This document shows, in pieces, positions 46,941 through 59,426 of a stretch of DNA of 64,000 nt. Source of the stretch: Leptodontidium sp. MPI-SDFR-AT-0119 (Eukaryota; Ascomycota; Leotiomycetes; Helotiales; Leptodontidiaceae). A program made the translations under genes and the position numbers. The DNA lies in NCBI GenBank assembly GCA_020726505.1, contig JAHLEZ010000020.1, positions 372,001-436,000 on the forward strand, in the 5' to 3' direction. How positions within the stretch are numbered: the stretch's first letter is position 1; the number at the start of each line of letters is the position of its first letter. The notes below the pieces were generated by a model. That model was not told the DNA's origin. It made no database searches and saw only the letters and a list, made by a program, of their open reading frames with translations.

Positions 46941-47358
46941 GAATAATTACTGAGAGTGGTTAGAATACTGTTCAGGATGTTGCCTGCTGCTTACTTTCCC
47001 TTTCGGCCATATAGTATTAGCTTGTATTAATTCAACATTTCATTTGCTTGAACAACGTATCCTAAAAGCGATATCCCATATCTATTGAAATTGTTCGGAC
47101 CTGATATCTTGTGTGGGGACTTGGGAGATATAGGTGTGAAAGTGACAAGAAATTCAGGGCAAACAAGACTATTTTTCTACATGGAATTATACTCCGATGT
47201 GCTGTAATAACTACTTGATATAGAAACCCTATCAAAATCCAGGTCGACCAAGCTACCAGCTGTGTCAAGCAATACCCGCTTTCGATGGTTCGCATTCGCT
47301 CTTGTCCGATTATTCCACCTCGTCCCCTTTGTCCTCAACCCTCTTCCTCTGAGCGGGA
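46941..47358. other. Convergent spacer within the array
   Basis: Short AT-rich intergenic DNA, nothing recognised. Confidence 0.5.
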
Positions 47359-47961
47359 TCATCTTTCATCGTTTACTCCAAAACTACTCTTCATTAGAGC
47401 CACTTTCTTCTCCACGCGGTCTAGGTCAGCTTCAAAGACCTTATACGACTGAACCAGATCAGTCATCCTATCACTGGGAATCTTCCGATTGTTCTTGAGA
47501 TCTCGAGCCTCCTCCTTCATTTCCATAACCCTCCTCAGCTCTTCTGCTTTAGAAAGCTTCTTATTCAAATATGCGACTTTGTTCTCAAGATCCACAACCT
47601 GGCCCTCCACGAAATCAATGTTGGCGTTCCTCTCATCAATGATAGCTCTCAGCGTTCTGATCGTGCCTCTTTTCGCTGCCAAGCACCGAGTGTGTTTGCG
47701 ATTAAGTCTTACAATATCTACACCTAGCTGGATGGCCTCTTGTTCTTGCTCCTTGAAAGTCTTCATATTTTCACGTTGCTCTTCAAGTTTCTCCTCCAGT
47801 TTGGCGACCTCCTGTTCGTTTGAATTAGCGTATGTATAGAAGGACGCAGCTTGGTCAGGCGTGATTTCGTTGGAGGTATTGACGAGACCGTATCTCGTGA
47901 GCATTTTGAGAATATTGGCTTGCTCTTCTGGGGAGCCGGTAAGGGTGATTGTTGTTGCCAT
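47359..47961 (-). CDS. Coiled-coil array gene 4
   Basis: Single exon, 200 residues, start MATTITLTGSPEEQANILKM. The first 50 residues resemble a small helical domain (NILKMLTRYGLVNTSNEIT), followed by continuous coiled coil from about residue 50 to the end (EVAKLEEKLEEQRENMKTF, VDLENKVAYLNKKLSKAEEL). No KRRRIS-type motif and no membrane segment. I chose the ATG at 47961 because the sequence upstream in frame is not coding-like. Family unknown; uninterrupted. Confidence 0.7.
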   Translation of the reverse strand: MATTITLTGSPEEQANILKMLTRYGLVNTSNEITPDQAASFYTYANSNEQEVAKLEEKLEEQRENMKTFKEQEQEAIQLGVDIVRLNRKHTRCLAAKRGTIRTLRAIIDERNANIDFVEGQVVDLENKVAYLNKKLSKAEELRRVMEMKEEARDLKNNRKIPSDRMTDLVQSYKVFEADLDRVEKKVALMKSSFGVNDER

Positions 47962-48797
47962 GATGTTGTAAATGATTTTAGTGTAGGTAATCTTGGAAGG
48001 TTTGTGTGTTTGTGCAATTGCTTGAGTTTTGGAGGTCAAGAAGTTGAGGCAAGTACTTGCATAGTATGTGTGCCGAGAAATATTATTTGACGCCGCTAGC
48101 TGTGTCTAAGCTAGTCTTTCTCTATTTGGTGGGTCAGATGTCATTGTGTCTTCAAATGTGTATTCTAGCTCGAGGCTAATCCGAACTACCGCGCAAGCAC
48201 ATGCCGTACCACCTAATGTCAAAGCCGTTGCCTCTAGTGACCATTAAGCCTATCTGATTTCTGAGAGATTTGTCTGCGGAAGGATAATAAAATTAGTTTG
48301 ACTCACACTATCTTGTGAGTTCCATGCCAGTATGGGTTGTTTGGGCTGCGGGCATACTGCTAGGCTGCTCGCTTAACATTGTGGGGCCCAGACCAAGACG
48401 TCAAATGTAGGTCATGGTAGCAGAATCGGAATCAAACATGCGGTAGTAAGATTCTGATGACTTCTCTCATCCGCATGACTTGATCTAAAATAAAAATACC
48501 GTTGCCATTCACTAGTGGCTTTCCTCACTGTGTACGAAGAAGGGTTTGTGCCAAGAAGCACGCATTGACGTGAAGTCAGCAACTAGATAGAGAGAGTGGC
48601 AATTGTAGAAAAACTAAGTTCTATGAACCTTGACTAGTAAATTAACATCGAATACTAGGTTACTTTCGATTCTACACCGTGAGTGCCTAATCGATTTTGA
48701 ATATTTTGAGATGTCAAGACCATAGTTAATACAACGCCACTTTCCAACAACGCAGACAGGAATCTTGGTCTAATTTGCACTCAACGTTCAACACTGC
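47962..48797. other. Intergenic region within the array
   Basis: No gene supported. A leader motif (CCTCAACTTC on the minus strand, near 48044-48058) resembles leaders of genes 6 and 8. Confidence 0.5.
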
Positions 48798-50007
48798 TCA
48801 TCTATCTCTCAAAAATTCATACGGATGAATTCTTGCTCTCTTATAACGGGGAGCTAGCTCGTCATCGGCATCATCTGCTTCCTCGTCATGTTCGTGTCTA
48901 CCCGTTGCAACTGACGTGAGTTCTTCTCCGCACTCAGTAGAAGAACTATATGCAGTGAATCTAGGAAGCCTAGGACGTCTATGTGTGTTTGCATGAGGTC
49001 TGATTTGCGAAGCATTGGCCGTATTCGCTGAAGGCGTCAGGGTTTGCAACTCTTGGCCTGATTGAGATAGACTGTATGTAGCCTCAATACGAGGTTCAGA
49101 AATTGTCCCAATTTCCCGCGTAGAGATAGGATTCATTGGAGAAGCTTCGAGATTTTGTCCTATTCTTTATAATAGACTAGAGGTGTATCGTTGGTCTTGT
49201 CGAAGGATTTGTCGGCCAGAAAATGAAGTTTGGTTTGCACCGGAACCGGAGTCCGAATTCCTCGCATTCCTGGCACGAGAGTATCTTGCGTAGGAGTATT
49301 CTGGAGGACTAGACGCCAAAGAAAGAAGCTCGTTCATGGAAATGACTGGTTGCAAAGAAGAGTACGAAATTCTCCTGGAAGATGTAACTCGGGGTATGCT
49401 AGGATAGAGAGCACCCCCGCCAAACCCACTTCCCCGGACCGCAGTCGAAGAGCTATAATCATGCATACTCGTGTTCATGGCCACCTCGTTCACTCGAAGA
49501 ATAGGTGCTTGTCTCAGGCGAGATCCATCTCTCGATGCCCCTTGATTTCGAGGTACTGGGTTAATTGCTGATGCGTATCCAAACTGTACCGAAAATGCAC
49601 TCAGTCCAGAAACAGGTTGTCGTGTTGTAGGCGCACTCGAAGCAGAATTCCGATCAGGTTGTTCAGTTGTAGCTCTACCGATGGTAACTGATCCTATTAC
49701 AGCGTCACTCATGCCGTTCTCCACTTCGTTTGAAACATCGAGATTCAATGACTCACTTTCGCCGATTATCTCGTTAATTCCAACAGAAACAGTTTGAGCG
49801 AGCTCCTCTAACACATCGTGGAGCGGAACACCTCTCATTCTCGCCAAGTCTTCCAATCGACTCAGAAACGTGCCCTGTTCCATTCTCTGTCCTTGTAAGC
49901 TTCGGCAATACTAAAAACAATGACATACCACGTACCTGGTGCATGTTCAACACATCGGAGATACTCTCTGATCTCAAATCTGTCGGTGGCGCTGTCGGTG
50001 ATGCCAT
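48798..50007 (-). pseudogene. Array gene 5, with an in-frame stop
   Basis: Exon 1 (50007-49936, MASPTAPPTDLRSESIS) splices at GTACGT to exon 2 from 49886 (RMEQGTFLSRLEDLARMRG). The frame runs through a short helix, then a long Ser/Thr/Asn/Arg-rich disordered region, to a TAA at 49167-49169. Directly after it the same frame stays open for another 122 codons with similar composition, ending ADDELAPRYKRARIHPYEF, which carries the basic motif of the family. Either the stop is a nonsense mutation, or an unrecognised intron removes it: a weak GTGCAA donor near 49234 and the TAG before 49155 would fit in phase. Little coiled coil here, so membership rests on position and the KRARIH motif. Confidence 0.5.
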
Positions 50008-50717
50008 TGTCTTGATGTGTACTTGAGACTTTTCGGGGGTGTAAAATAAACCTGGGACAGCTGCTCTTGAGTATGCCCACAAGAACAGACGTGACGAGTA
50101 AAATAATTTCAACTAGATAATTGATATGTTATTGGCAGTGTCTCTCAAGAATGTCTTTCTCGGGTCAGTGTGCGTGGTCCAGTGCCCGCTTGTGTGGTAG
50201 TGTTATGACTTACGCTAGAAACGCCGCAAGGTCTAGGCTTTTCAATCCCAGCCTATTTAAGATTTAAAAAATTAAGAGCCAAGGCCTAATTCAACCGGTT
50301 ATGACTGAAGGACAAGTTGAGTCATGCGACTTCTAGTGGCATCAGCTACGTAGAAAGCTGGCTTTCTTCTGTGCTTTCCTCACGTAAGAATTGAAAAGTT
50401 CAGAGCCACTTGGGTTTAGAAGTGCGGAGGCCACACGAGGACGATCGTACTTCGCAAGTTCTCAATTATTTTATGAATGCAATCTGTATTGGCATGATTC
50501 TAGTCCACCTATCCAGTTAAAGGCAAAGCTTGCAAGCCAGATCTTCAACCAGAACTACCCATCAAGCCAAATCAGCGCTCATCGGCAAGCAGAACCACCA
50601 TTATGAATGTCTCAAATCCGGACGACATCCAACCATCATGCAAAAAGGAATTTGACCGGCGAACCATCGATGATGAGAGAAGTTCCGATACCGATGGTGG
50701 TGGTATTCATCTGCCCA
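50008..50717. other. Intergenic region within the array
   Basis: No gene supported. Confidence 0.5.
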
Positions 50718-52809
50718 TCAAATGTAGATACCGTTCCAGCACCGAATATGGCGCCGGGACTTTAGCAGAGCAGCGAGAGGAGAAAGCTCTACCTCGGCTT
50801 CGGAATCAGACTTATAGCTCTCGTCATCATCGATCTGCTCCTTGACCCCAGTTTCCTTTTCAAATCCGTTCTCCTCCTTGACACTGCTCATCTCCTTGAC
50901 TCCGTGGTTGTCCTGAAGGACTGCATCCATATTCTTGACCTCGCCACCATCGTAGAAATCGGGGCTCGAATCATTGTCTCTAATATCTTCAATCATCGCC
51001 AACAACTCGATTCCACGGACCACATCAGCTGCCTTGCCGTAACGCTTTTCATAATCGATGTAGTAGTCTCTCAATGCGGAGGCGACTTCATCTGTTAGAA
51101 CTTAAGTTAGCTGTGAGGATCCTCCCAATTCTTCGCTGATTCATGGTGATTGGGTGTTGATTGCTGAAGATAAAAATTGGGGACGACTTACCGAGGACGT
51201 TTCTGAAATCCTTTCCCTTGCCATCTGGCTCACGCGAACCTTGACCTTCGCTGAGTCCGACATTGGAGCCTCTGAAAGCCTCCTGTTCGGCGAGATGAGA
51301 AAAGTAGTGCTCGGAAAGAGAGTTTTGCTTGAAGAAGTACTCCTTGTACACCTTTAGCTCCTTCTCCATGGCCTTCTTGTCATTCATAGCTTCCTTCTCA
51401 GCCTTCTCGAGCATTTCGATATGCAGGTAAGCCTTCTCCAACTCTCTGACCTTGCTATCCAACTCTCTTGCCTGGTGATTAAACTTCTTACGGGAAACAT
51501 CCAGCTTCGAAGTCAAGCGATCCTTGTTTCGACGCAATTGGTGAATACGGCCATCCTTCGCCTGCAGCTGACCACCCTTCACCTGCATCTGGCCCTCATA
51601 TCTGCGTATTTGGTCGCCCTTCATCATTCCCTCAGTCTGAAGACCTGCGATTTGCTTTCGGGCAGCTCTGAGATCCTTTTCAAAGACTTCCTGTCGAATC
51701 TCGAGGTCATCGACGTGTTGGTAGATCTTGGTAATTTGCTCATCCTTGCCAAGCAGACGATCCTCTAGGCTTCGAATCTTCATGACCTTCTCCCACAAGG
51801 CAATGTTTGAAGTTCCCTCATCAACTGCCTCTGTAACCTCCTTGTTTGCCTCGTGCTTTTGGATGGCATTCTTGAGAACACGGAGTTCGGTTGCAATGAC
51901 GGGGTGTTGTTCGGACAGGATTTCGATGGTGCGCATGATGAAGGATTGGTCGGATAGCTGCTTTGCGATAGCATCGGTGGACTCTGCGGCGTCAGAGGGG
52001 GAGCTCATTCTAACCGGAAAACCGTCTTCCCAGCCACCAACATACTCAGTGAAGGTAGAGTTCTCAGCGATTAGGTTGTCCATAGACTTGACAGAGCGAG
52101 AACCAGAAGCCAGCACCTTGCCCTTGAAGTCACTTGAACCTGAACCAGAAGACGCCATGATATCGTCATAGCGACGTGTCTTCGACGATGGGGTTGGCGT
52201 ATCTGCGTCAACGATCGCGGAATCGAAAATGGTATCGAAACTGTGCATGCTTGGGTTGCCCAAGCTGGGGAAGGTGTACATGGAGCCTGATCGGCGAAGG
52301 AGGGAGTCGGAGGTCGTAGTGGGAGTTGAAGGTCCTTCCAACGAGCGAGAGCTAGCTTGAAGAGCCGGCGCACGACTTGGACCAGCACTGGCATGAGTGG
52401 TGAATTTGTTGACACGGATGTGCAATTTGCCTAGGATTTGCTTCTTCGTCTTGGCCAATCCAGACTGTCTAATGACACCAGGGCGGCATGGGTTTGCACT
52501 ACGCTCAAAGAGAGGATCGTCAGAACCATATACGCTGATGTTACGAGGCTTCACGCCCATAACGTAGCGATCGGTGTATTGGGGAATGAGCGGGTTGGTG
52601 AAGTAAATCGTTGAGACTTCGTCGGCATCAGCAAGAGTAGGCTCTGGCTCGGAGGCAGCATATAGGTTGGTCTTCGAGGCAAGCTTGGAAGAGCTTGAGC
52701 GAACCTGAACATGCTGGAATATCTTGTTCACGGGGTTCACAATTGGCTTGGACTCTGACTTGACTTTTGTGGGGTGAACGACATGGCGGTCGTTCATGGG
52801 CGTGTACAT
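50718..52809 (-). CDS. Coiled-coil array gene 6
   Basis: Exons 52809-51192 and 51091-50718; 663 residues, the largest intact member. The N-terminal half is Ser/Pro/Thr-rich and disordered with a conserved-looking block (TIYFTNPLIPQYTDRYVMGV, PGVIRQSGLAKTKKQILGKL). From about residue 270 a long coiled coil runs with many Lys/Gln/Arg heptads (LEDRLLGKDEQITKIYQHVD, MQVKGGQLQAKDGRIHQLRR). The second exon adds YYIDYEKRYGKAADVVRG and an acidic Glu/Asp/Ser tail ending LKSRRHIRCW. No known domain. The leader contains a 14-mer shared with gene 8 (52901-52914). Confidence 0.75.
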
Positions 52810-53522
52810 CTTGGCAGATGTAGGTGCTTGTAGCTTTTGAAGGATTCTGGCGCAATTGAGAGCAATGAGATATGGTAGAGATTTGAGGGTGCAAGGAGAT
52901 GAAGTTGTTGAGGTTTGGAATTGGAATCAAGGTTGAAGTTGAAGTTGAACGGTGACGAAGTAGCGCGGAACTGATTTTTGCCAAGCGAAGTGTTCGAGTT
53001 CAACTTTGTTGACGCCGGCGGCGCATGATTGGTCTAAGGAGAAAGACGGAAAATCGTTGAGCCTAGTTCGAGGAACTTCCATCAGCTTATCACTATGTTT
53101 TACAACCTACCGTAGATTCTGTCGGTATCTATTTTCTGTTGGCGCTTCACCTATCCAATTTTCCTAGCATGACTGTATCTTCATCTCTCAAAGTTTCCAG
53201 TTCCGAAACAGTCTTTGTATTTAGGCCCTTCAATTTCTAATCTACGCAAAAAACCGCAGTCTCCATGTGAAGCCCATCGCCGTCTATGATCCATATCCAC
53301 CGTATCATTCGTCCACTTCATTATTCGATTATCTTTTGTAGTCCAACACAATTTAGTACAGCCATCGGGGAAATGCCATGGCTAGGTACTGCTAACTTTG
53401 GCTAAACTGTAACAGCTAGAGCAAATTAGCGGGAAAGATGTTCTTCTTACAATTATATCACAAGTCTAATAGCTCCCACCACTCCAGTGAGTATCGTCCA
53501 ACGGCATCTATGAGGCAGACGT
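52810..53522. other. Intergenic region within the array
   Basis: Promoter of gene 6 and 3' flank of gene 7. Includes CAACTTCAACTTCAAC-type repeats near 52930-52955 on the minus strand. Confidence 0.5.
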
Positions 53523-54766
53523 TCAGCGGTCAGCCATCGTTTTTTTCTTCTTTCCCAGGGCCGCCGCGAGAGGTTTGGCGACTCCATTGGTCAAGCAATC
53601 AATCTTCCTCTTGTTCAGACCGTGCTCGGTCTCTATAGCTTTCATTGCAGCATGCTGTGCCACCATTGACTCCATCATCTCCTCCATATCCTCTTTCAGA
53701 CCGCCGGCCATCAAGTGCCGTGCAGATAACTCCTCTGCCTGGTGGAATTCTCGATGTCTTCGGGCTTCATCAGCTTGAAGGGCAGTCAACTCCTTAAGTG
53801 TTTGCACACCAGCGAGTTTCTCGCGGAGCGCCTTCATCTCGCTGTTGGAGTGCTTGATGTACCCATCAATTTTCTTGAGGGCATTACCCCCAACGAATTT
53901 CAAGAGGCCGAGTTGTTTCTTCTTTGTAGAAATGTCCTTCTTCAAGCCCTCGTTGTAGGTTTTCAATCGAGAATTGTCGTTGCTGATCGTCTCGATAGTG
54001 TCCTCTTGATTCTTTGCCAGGGCGTTGGTCATGTCGCACTGTTGCTTGAACTCGGCGAGCTTTTCTCTATCTCTTGCAGGGCTTTGGAAATCTGGTAAAC
54101 TTTGGCGTTCAAATCGACAATCTGAATGTTTTTCTTCTCCGTTGCAGAAATCAAGCGTGCGAGTTCCACATCTGACGCCGTTGCTTTTTCCTTGTGCTCT
54201 TCGATTTCGGATGCCAAGACTTCAGCATCTGTGGTCTTTCTTGCCAGACTAGTCTTTGCCGCCTCGAGTTCCTCCCCGAGTCTAATGGACTTCAGTGATT
54301 CGTTGTAATAGATTGTCTGCAGTTCCATGATAATGTCCTCCTTTCGACTGAGATGCTTTGCGGTTTCGGCCTCGCACTTCACCAATTCCTCCAGGGCGCG
54401 CTGAGATTTTTCAAGAGCGCGACGAGCAGGCGCAAACTCGGCCAATGGCGCAAATTCCGAGTTGTTATCTGACACTTCTTCAGGTGCCATTCTTTCGTTG
54501 GAGACCGTTGGGGTCGGAAGGGCTGCGGACTTCTGTGCCCCGCGTCGTCTTCTTGAATGCATCTGGGGAGTATCATCGTCCGAGGATTCTTCGAGATACT
54601 GGGTACTCGATATGCCATCAGTCTCCGTTGTCTTTGTATACTTGGTTGATGAACTCTTCTCCTTCTCCTTCTTCTCGCGCTGCAATTTATTGGAGCGCTT
54701 GTCTGACTTGTCAGCGGGAGCTTTCTTCCCTTCTATCGAGGCAGCTGTGGTCTTCATCTTTGCCAT
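53523..54766 (-). pseudogene. Coiled-coil array gene 7, one frame break
   Basis: Start MAKMKTTAASIEGKKAPADK at 54766; a Lys/Glu-rich basic region (RSNKLQREKKEKEKSSS), an acidic linker, a basic cluster HSRRRRGAQKSAAL, then coiled coil (ARRALEKSQRALEELVKCEA). At the AAAA run 54061-54064 the sense passes to the -1 frame: ISKALQEIEK continues as KLAEFKQQCDMTNALAKNQE, which stays open to the stop at 53523 and ends in a basic tail, AALGKKKKTMADR. No phase-compatible splice donor is near, so an intron does not explain the shift. The downstream half has perfect heptads, arguing that the break is very recent or artefactual. Confidence 0.55.
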
Positions 54767-55499
54767 TGTAGCTGCAGACTGGTCGTGTACGGTGTTGTCT
54801 AGATTGTTGCGGGTTTGAGATGTTTGTGGTTCGAGAAATACTTCGGCGGGGAGAACTTGAGGCTTTAAATACAGTAGCGAGGGTGACCGCGTCGTCGGTG
54901 AAGCGGTTGAACACTGGCCATCCGCCGCTGCGACAACAAGACAATTCGACATCAAAAATGAATTCGAATTCACTTCTGCATACATTCATTGCTATAGCTA
55001 CATGGTTTTCAAAGGAAGAAAAAGCGCTAGGGTTCGATGAGTGAGCAGCTTCAGCTGAATGTCGCTGGGCAGCATCGCCGCATCTGGAGATAATCGACAC
55101 TTTTCATCACGGCATTGAACTTCTGGCCGTTTCTAGGTATCTTGAAATTCTACCCGAAGTGCCAGATTACCTTGCTTGCGTATGGGTTCTTATAAAGTCT
55201 TCTTTTTTAGCAGGCATTCCCCATTCTCTGGTTGTTAGCCTTTAGTAGCTGTCATGTTTTCAGATCACGTCTCTTATCCGGTTTTGGGGTCACAAGGCTC
55301 TGTGTCACTTTAAGAAACAAAATTGACGCTTTTCTAAATCAACCAATTCATTAAGGCTCTTCTCTCGCGAAGCAATCAATACCTGTGAGTGTAAAAGATT
55401 AAGTGCAGGTAGGCTGATGATAAAATGTAACTAGTTTTTAAGTGAGAGATCGAATCATCCACCCCTCCCAGATGATCGCATGACACGGCACCCATGGAA
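54767..55499. other. Intergenic region within the array
   Basis: No gene supported. Confidence 0.5.
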
Positions 55500-56391
55500 T
55501 CAAGCTTCTTCTCCGGGAGCTTTCTTACTGCGCTGCTCATCTCCCAAGAGTGTTTCATCCATTCCCTCCTTGAACTGCTCCCATGTCCTCTTGTATCCTC
55601 CTAGCCGATCCTTCAGCTCTCCCACCTCGCGTGACAGGGCATTGTTCTCGCGCTTCAACTCAGTAATCTCGCTGCTCAACTCCTTGATATGCTTGAACTT
55701 GGCGTCAAGTTCATTGGAATTCTCTGCAGCTTTCAAGTAGGCCTTCTCCAACAGAGTTTCCTTCGCTGCCAATTGTCCCTCGAAGTCTGATTTGACCTCG
55801 TCCATCTCGGCCATCAACCTGACGATGTTACCCTCCAAGTCTGTCTTCAATGCTCGCAGATCGACGATATCTTTCTTCAACTGGAACGACTCCGCTTCGA
55901 ATGCCGACGCTAGGCTAACTTTCTCCCGCTCTAGTCCTTTGAATTTCAAGTGCAACGCCCAAATCTGCGCCGTGCTCTTTGCAATCTCGATTCCGGATGA
56001 CTGGAGCAAATTGGCCATCTCTTTGAGGTAGAGGCTCTCCGTCTTCAAGGTATTTTGTCTCGCCAGTTCGCGCTCGGTGAACAGATAATCGATAGTTTCA
56101 TCTTTACCACGGATGATGGCCGAGATCTCGTTACCCAGATTTTCAATGATGTCTTTGACGAGAGGTGAAGGAGAATAGCGGGCAGTTGAAGTATTCAGAG
56201 ATGAAGATTCGGACTCCTTCTGAGTTTGTGAGTTGTTTTCACCTTGTTCAGGGGTGGGGAAGGAGCCGCAGATGGATATGATTGTTTTCGCTGGAGTAAT
56301 GGGAAGACTGGCTGGGGCTGCAACTGTAAGCTTGCGTTCAGATTAAATACATCTTCCACTCACTGTTACACATGCTGCTGTTGATAGGCAT
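55500..56391 (-). CDS. Coiled-coil array gene 8
   Basis: Exons 56391-56364 and 56323-55500; 283 residues, uninterrupted. Start MPINSSMCN splices (GTGAGT donor, TACAG acceptor) to IAAPASLPITPAKTIISICG. A Ser/Thr/Gln-rich stretch is followed by IIENLGNEISAIIRGKDETI and about 190 residues of coiled coil (FQLKKDIVDLRALKTDLEGN, SSEITELKRENNALSREVGE), then a Trp-containing end (GYKRTWEQFKEGMDETLLGD). The last block resembles the RYGAIWGQLPEGDHF block of gene 11, which also follows a heptad coil. No known domain. Confidence 0.75.
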
Positions 56392-57205
56392 CCCTTGAGA
56401 CTTGCTAAGAATGCCGAGCCACGCAAGAGGATTGATTTCTTGAAAGAGATGGACGTGCCAGTTGCGGATTACTTGGAAAGCTGGCTCTGTAGGTGATAGG
56501 AAAGTCTCGGTGGAAAACAAGAGACAGTGAGCTTTGATTAAAGTATTAAAGGAGAAGTTGTTGAGGTGGACGTTTGCTCAAAACGCCAATGCTTCTTTCT
56601 CACCCACAGACTGTGAACGAAGTGAATGCTCAAACACTTGTGTAGATGAGGAATAGATGTTAAACGAAAGCAAACCGGAGCTTTTCACGTCCAAATAAAC
56701 GCACTAGAGGCCAATACAGTCTCAAAAGAATTTGGTAGTAGTACCCGAGGGCTCGTGGTGACCAAGATAATATGAGGTATTGTAAACCCTTCATTCTCGA
56801 TTGAAATCCATAATATTTATATTTATTTTCGGTATGCTGCTTAAGAGTTGATATTTTGTGCCTGGAAATTATAACACGATATACGGCTTCCTCTCTCCGC
56901 TACCCAAGCATCCACCAATTATCCGCGTCACCATTACTCCGTATGTAACAGAGATTAGGAACACGCCATCGTTCATGATATCGCACTAGGACCTATTTGG
57001 CCAAGAATGAATCTTTTTCGGGGGGGTTCCTGAAGAGTGTCAGTGGTAGCACATCTCTCCAGACGCTTGAAAACAACAACGCAGGGTAAGGTAACATACT
57101 TCAAGGTCGGCCTTGGCTCCCAGTTCTCGAGAATTTCGTCCTCCTCCGGATGAATGATACAGTATGGGTCATCAACTTCGGCCTGTTTCTCCTAAGATTT
57201 ACTGA
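56392..57205. other. Intergenic region within the array
   Basis: No gene supported. Holds the gene 8 leader with the shared 14-mer at 56554-56567. Confidence 0.5.
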
Positions 57206-58343
57206 CTAAGTAGCTCCGACTTGTTTTTCCTTGAGGGAAGGTGACCGGGCCTATATAGAAATAAAATCAGCAATAGGGAAATAAAACTTTATTTGAGACT
57301 CGTGCAAAAGTTTTGCAGGAAATATCGGGACAGTAGGGAGAACATTTGCGGGTTACTTCGAGACTTACAATTCGTCGCCGCTTTCCTTGTCCACTCTGCT
57401 CTGGCCGAGATTCCATCTCCAACATGTCGTCTTCGATGAGTGAACAGCTACTTCTCTTGCCCGACGCCCCATGCACACTTTCCCCAGTGCAGGACAAGTT
57501 ACCCCTAGTATCTAGGCCCTCAGGATTCATGCCGACCTGAGACTTTCCACCGACAGCCTCCTCCCACTCTCTCGCACCTTTGATCATCAACCTAGCTATT
57601 TCTGCGCCTTTGGCCTTCAACTCGGCAGCTTCGTTGCGCAGCGAGAAGAAATCATCCTTGAGGCTTGGACCGTTGTGGGCCAGCCAATCGGTCGCAGCTC
57701 GATTCAACTCAACTTTGACCTGCAACTGTTCAACGTCCTTCTTTAAGAAGTGGATCTCTCCTCGTTGTGCAATGTCCTTAGCCTTCAAATCAAACAACTC
57801 GCTCTTCTGCTCTTTGATGGTATTGTTCAGAAAAGCCACCGCGTTTTGTAGATCGGCTCGAGTAGCCTCCAGTTCCTTCGCAGCATCCTCCAATTCAATG
57901 ATTTTGATGTCATTGCCTTTCATCCACGCTGCCCTTTCGGCCTCCAAACCCCGTAGCTTATCTCCATAGTTCCGAGCCTCGTCCTTCAGACGTCGGATGT
58001 CTCGTTTTGCTCCTCTGAGCTCACCTTTCATCGCCGTGAGGTTCTCATCTTGGTCCTTGGCGACCAGCTTCGCCTTCGAAAGCTCAAGTTTCAGGGCCAG
58101 GACTTGTGCGTCTTTCTCCTTCAAACAATCCTCGTGGTGTCGCTCTCGAACCTTGATGTTTTCTTGTATTGGCTTGAGCAGGTCTTTGGCTCTGCCAGGG
58201 GGATCGGCCTTGTCGGCTTGCTTGATAACTTCGTCGAGTTGCTGGATAGGGTGGGAGGTTGACATGTTTGCCGATTGGCTTGATGTGGTCGAGGGACGAC
58301 GGAGACGTTCATTCTCAAGATCGGAATCGATTGAAGAGGGCAT
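57206..58343 (-). CDS. Coiled-coil array gene 9
   Basis: Exons 58343-57369 and 57250-57206; 339 residues, uninterrupted. Start MPSSIDSDLENERLRRPSTT; an in-frame ATG at 58439 would add 32 residues. Coiled coil covers about residues 55-235 (DEARNYGDKLRGLEAERAAW, NNTIKEQKSELFDLKAKDIA), then a loop with EWEEAVGGKSQVGMNPEG and the basic motif GQGKRRRI. The exon ends exactly after KRRRI (donor GTAAGT), and the second exon supplies ARSPSLKEKQVGAT, so the motif sits at a splice junction near the C-terminus, with an RSPS site after it. Probably nuclear; function unknown. Confidence 0.75.
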
Positions 58344-59426
58344 GTTGCATAAGGAGGTGAGAGAGACTCGAAGAGCGTGGGATGGAGAAGAGGCGAGAGT
58401 ATAGAAGGCGAGTGCTGGAGAATTATGCGAAATTGACATAGGGCTTGTAAAGTTTGATATAACCCGCTTTTGCAAAAGCGGAGAAGCTGAGAATCCCCAA
58501 TTAAATGAACTAAGCTCTGAAGTTTTGATGGGAAAGGCTGCTGTTCTTTGTTGTGGAGGAATGGGAGTTGAGACTTGGGGGGGGGCGTTGTCTTAGCCAG
58601 GAGGCACGGCCCGCTCCTGCAGCAATAATTCACTATGCCCCATTGTACAATTAAACAAATCAGCTTAAAGTAAGTCCCATAATTAAAGGAGTGTAAGAGA
58701 GATGATAGCTTGCTATTAGATTCAAGAACAAAATAGCCATAGGCTGCAAGACCCCTCTGTTTACGCCAAGACATTAACCGAGCAATCCACCCTGGCTTTG
58801 GTTTCTGTGTTCATAGTCACGTGAGGAGCAAGCTGAGTCTCAAGATGAAGCTGCTCCCGCCGTAAAAATTGTGGGAGAGATTATCGCAAAACATTTGTTA
58901 ACAAAGTCAAGCCTTATTAGGTATCATGAGGAGAAGGATGGATCATGATGAAGTAATGAAGATCGCGCCGTCAAGGGGAGGAAGTTCATTTACAAAGAAA
59001 GCCTTCTTAGTGAGCTTCCAGCAAAATAGATAGAGGGGTTTACGCCAGCGTTATTTACTTTTTCTATTCAATTGCTGTTATTGTTTTTACTATTCATATT
59101 AATCATCACCAGTCTTAATTCATGCCCCTTTAAACAAAACGTCAAATCCACCATTGTGACCACCCAGCAAGTCCGACTACCCCCGAACCCCAGCTTATCC
59201 GAAATCTGCCGTTCTAAAAATGAATCACCCACAAGTCAGATACATTCTTGAACTCCCATAACAGGGCTCTCAATCCACTTCTGTTTGTCAGATATCTACC
59301 AAGGACATAAGCAAGCGTTGAGCACTACAAAGGGATAATCTATCGTACCACAGATCTTCGATGACCATTGAACTAAGCACCATCACTGTAACTTTCCTCC
59401 AAACCGAGCTCTTTCGGAGATTGTCG
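58344..59426. other. Intergenic region within the array
   Basis: No gene supported; a palindrome GCTTTTGCAAAAGC occurs near 58467-58480. Confidence 0.5.
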
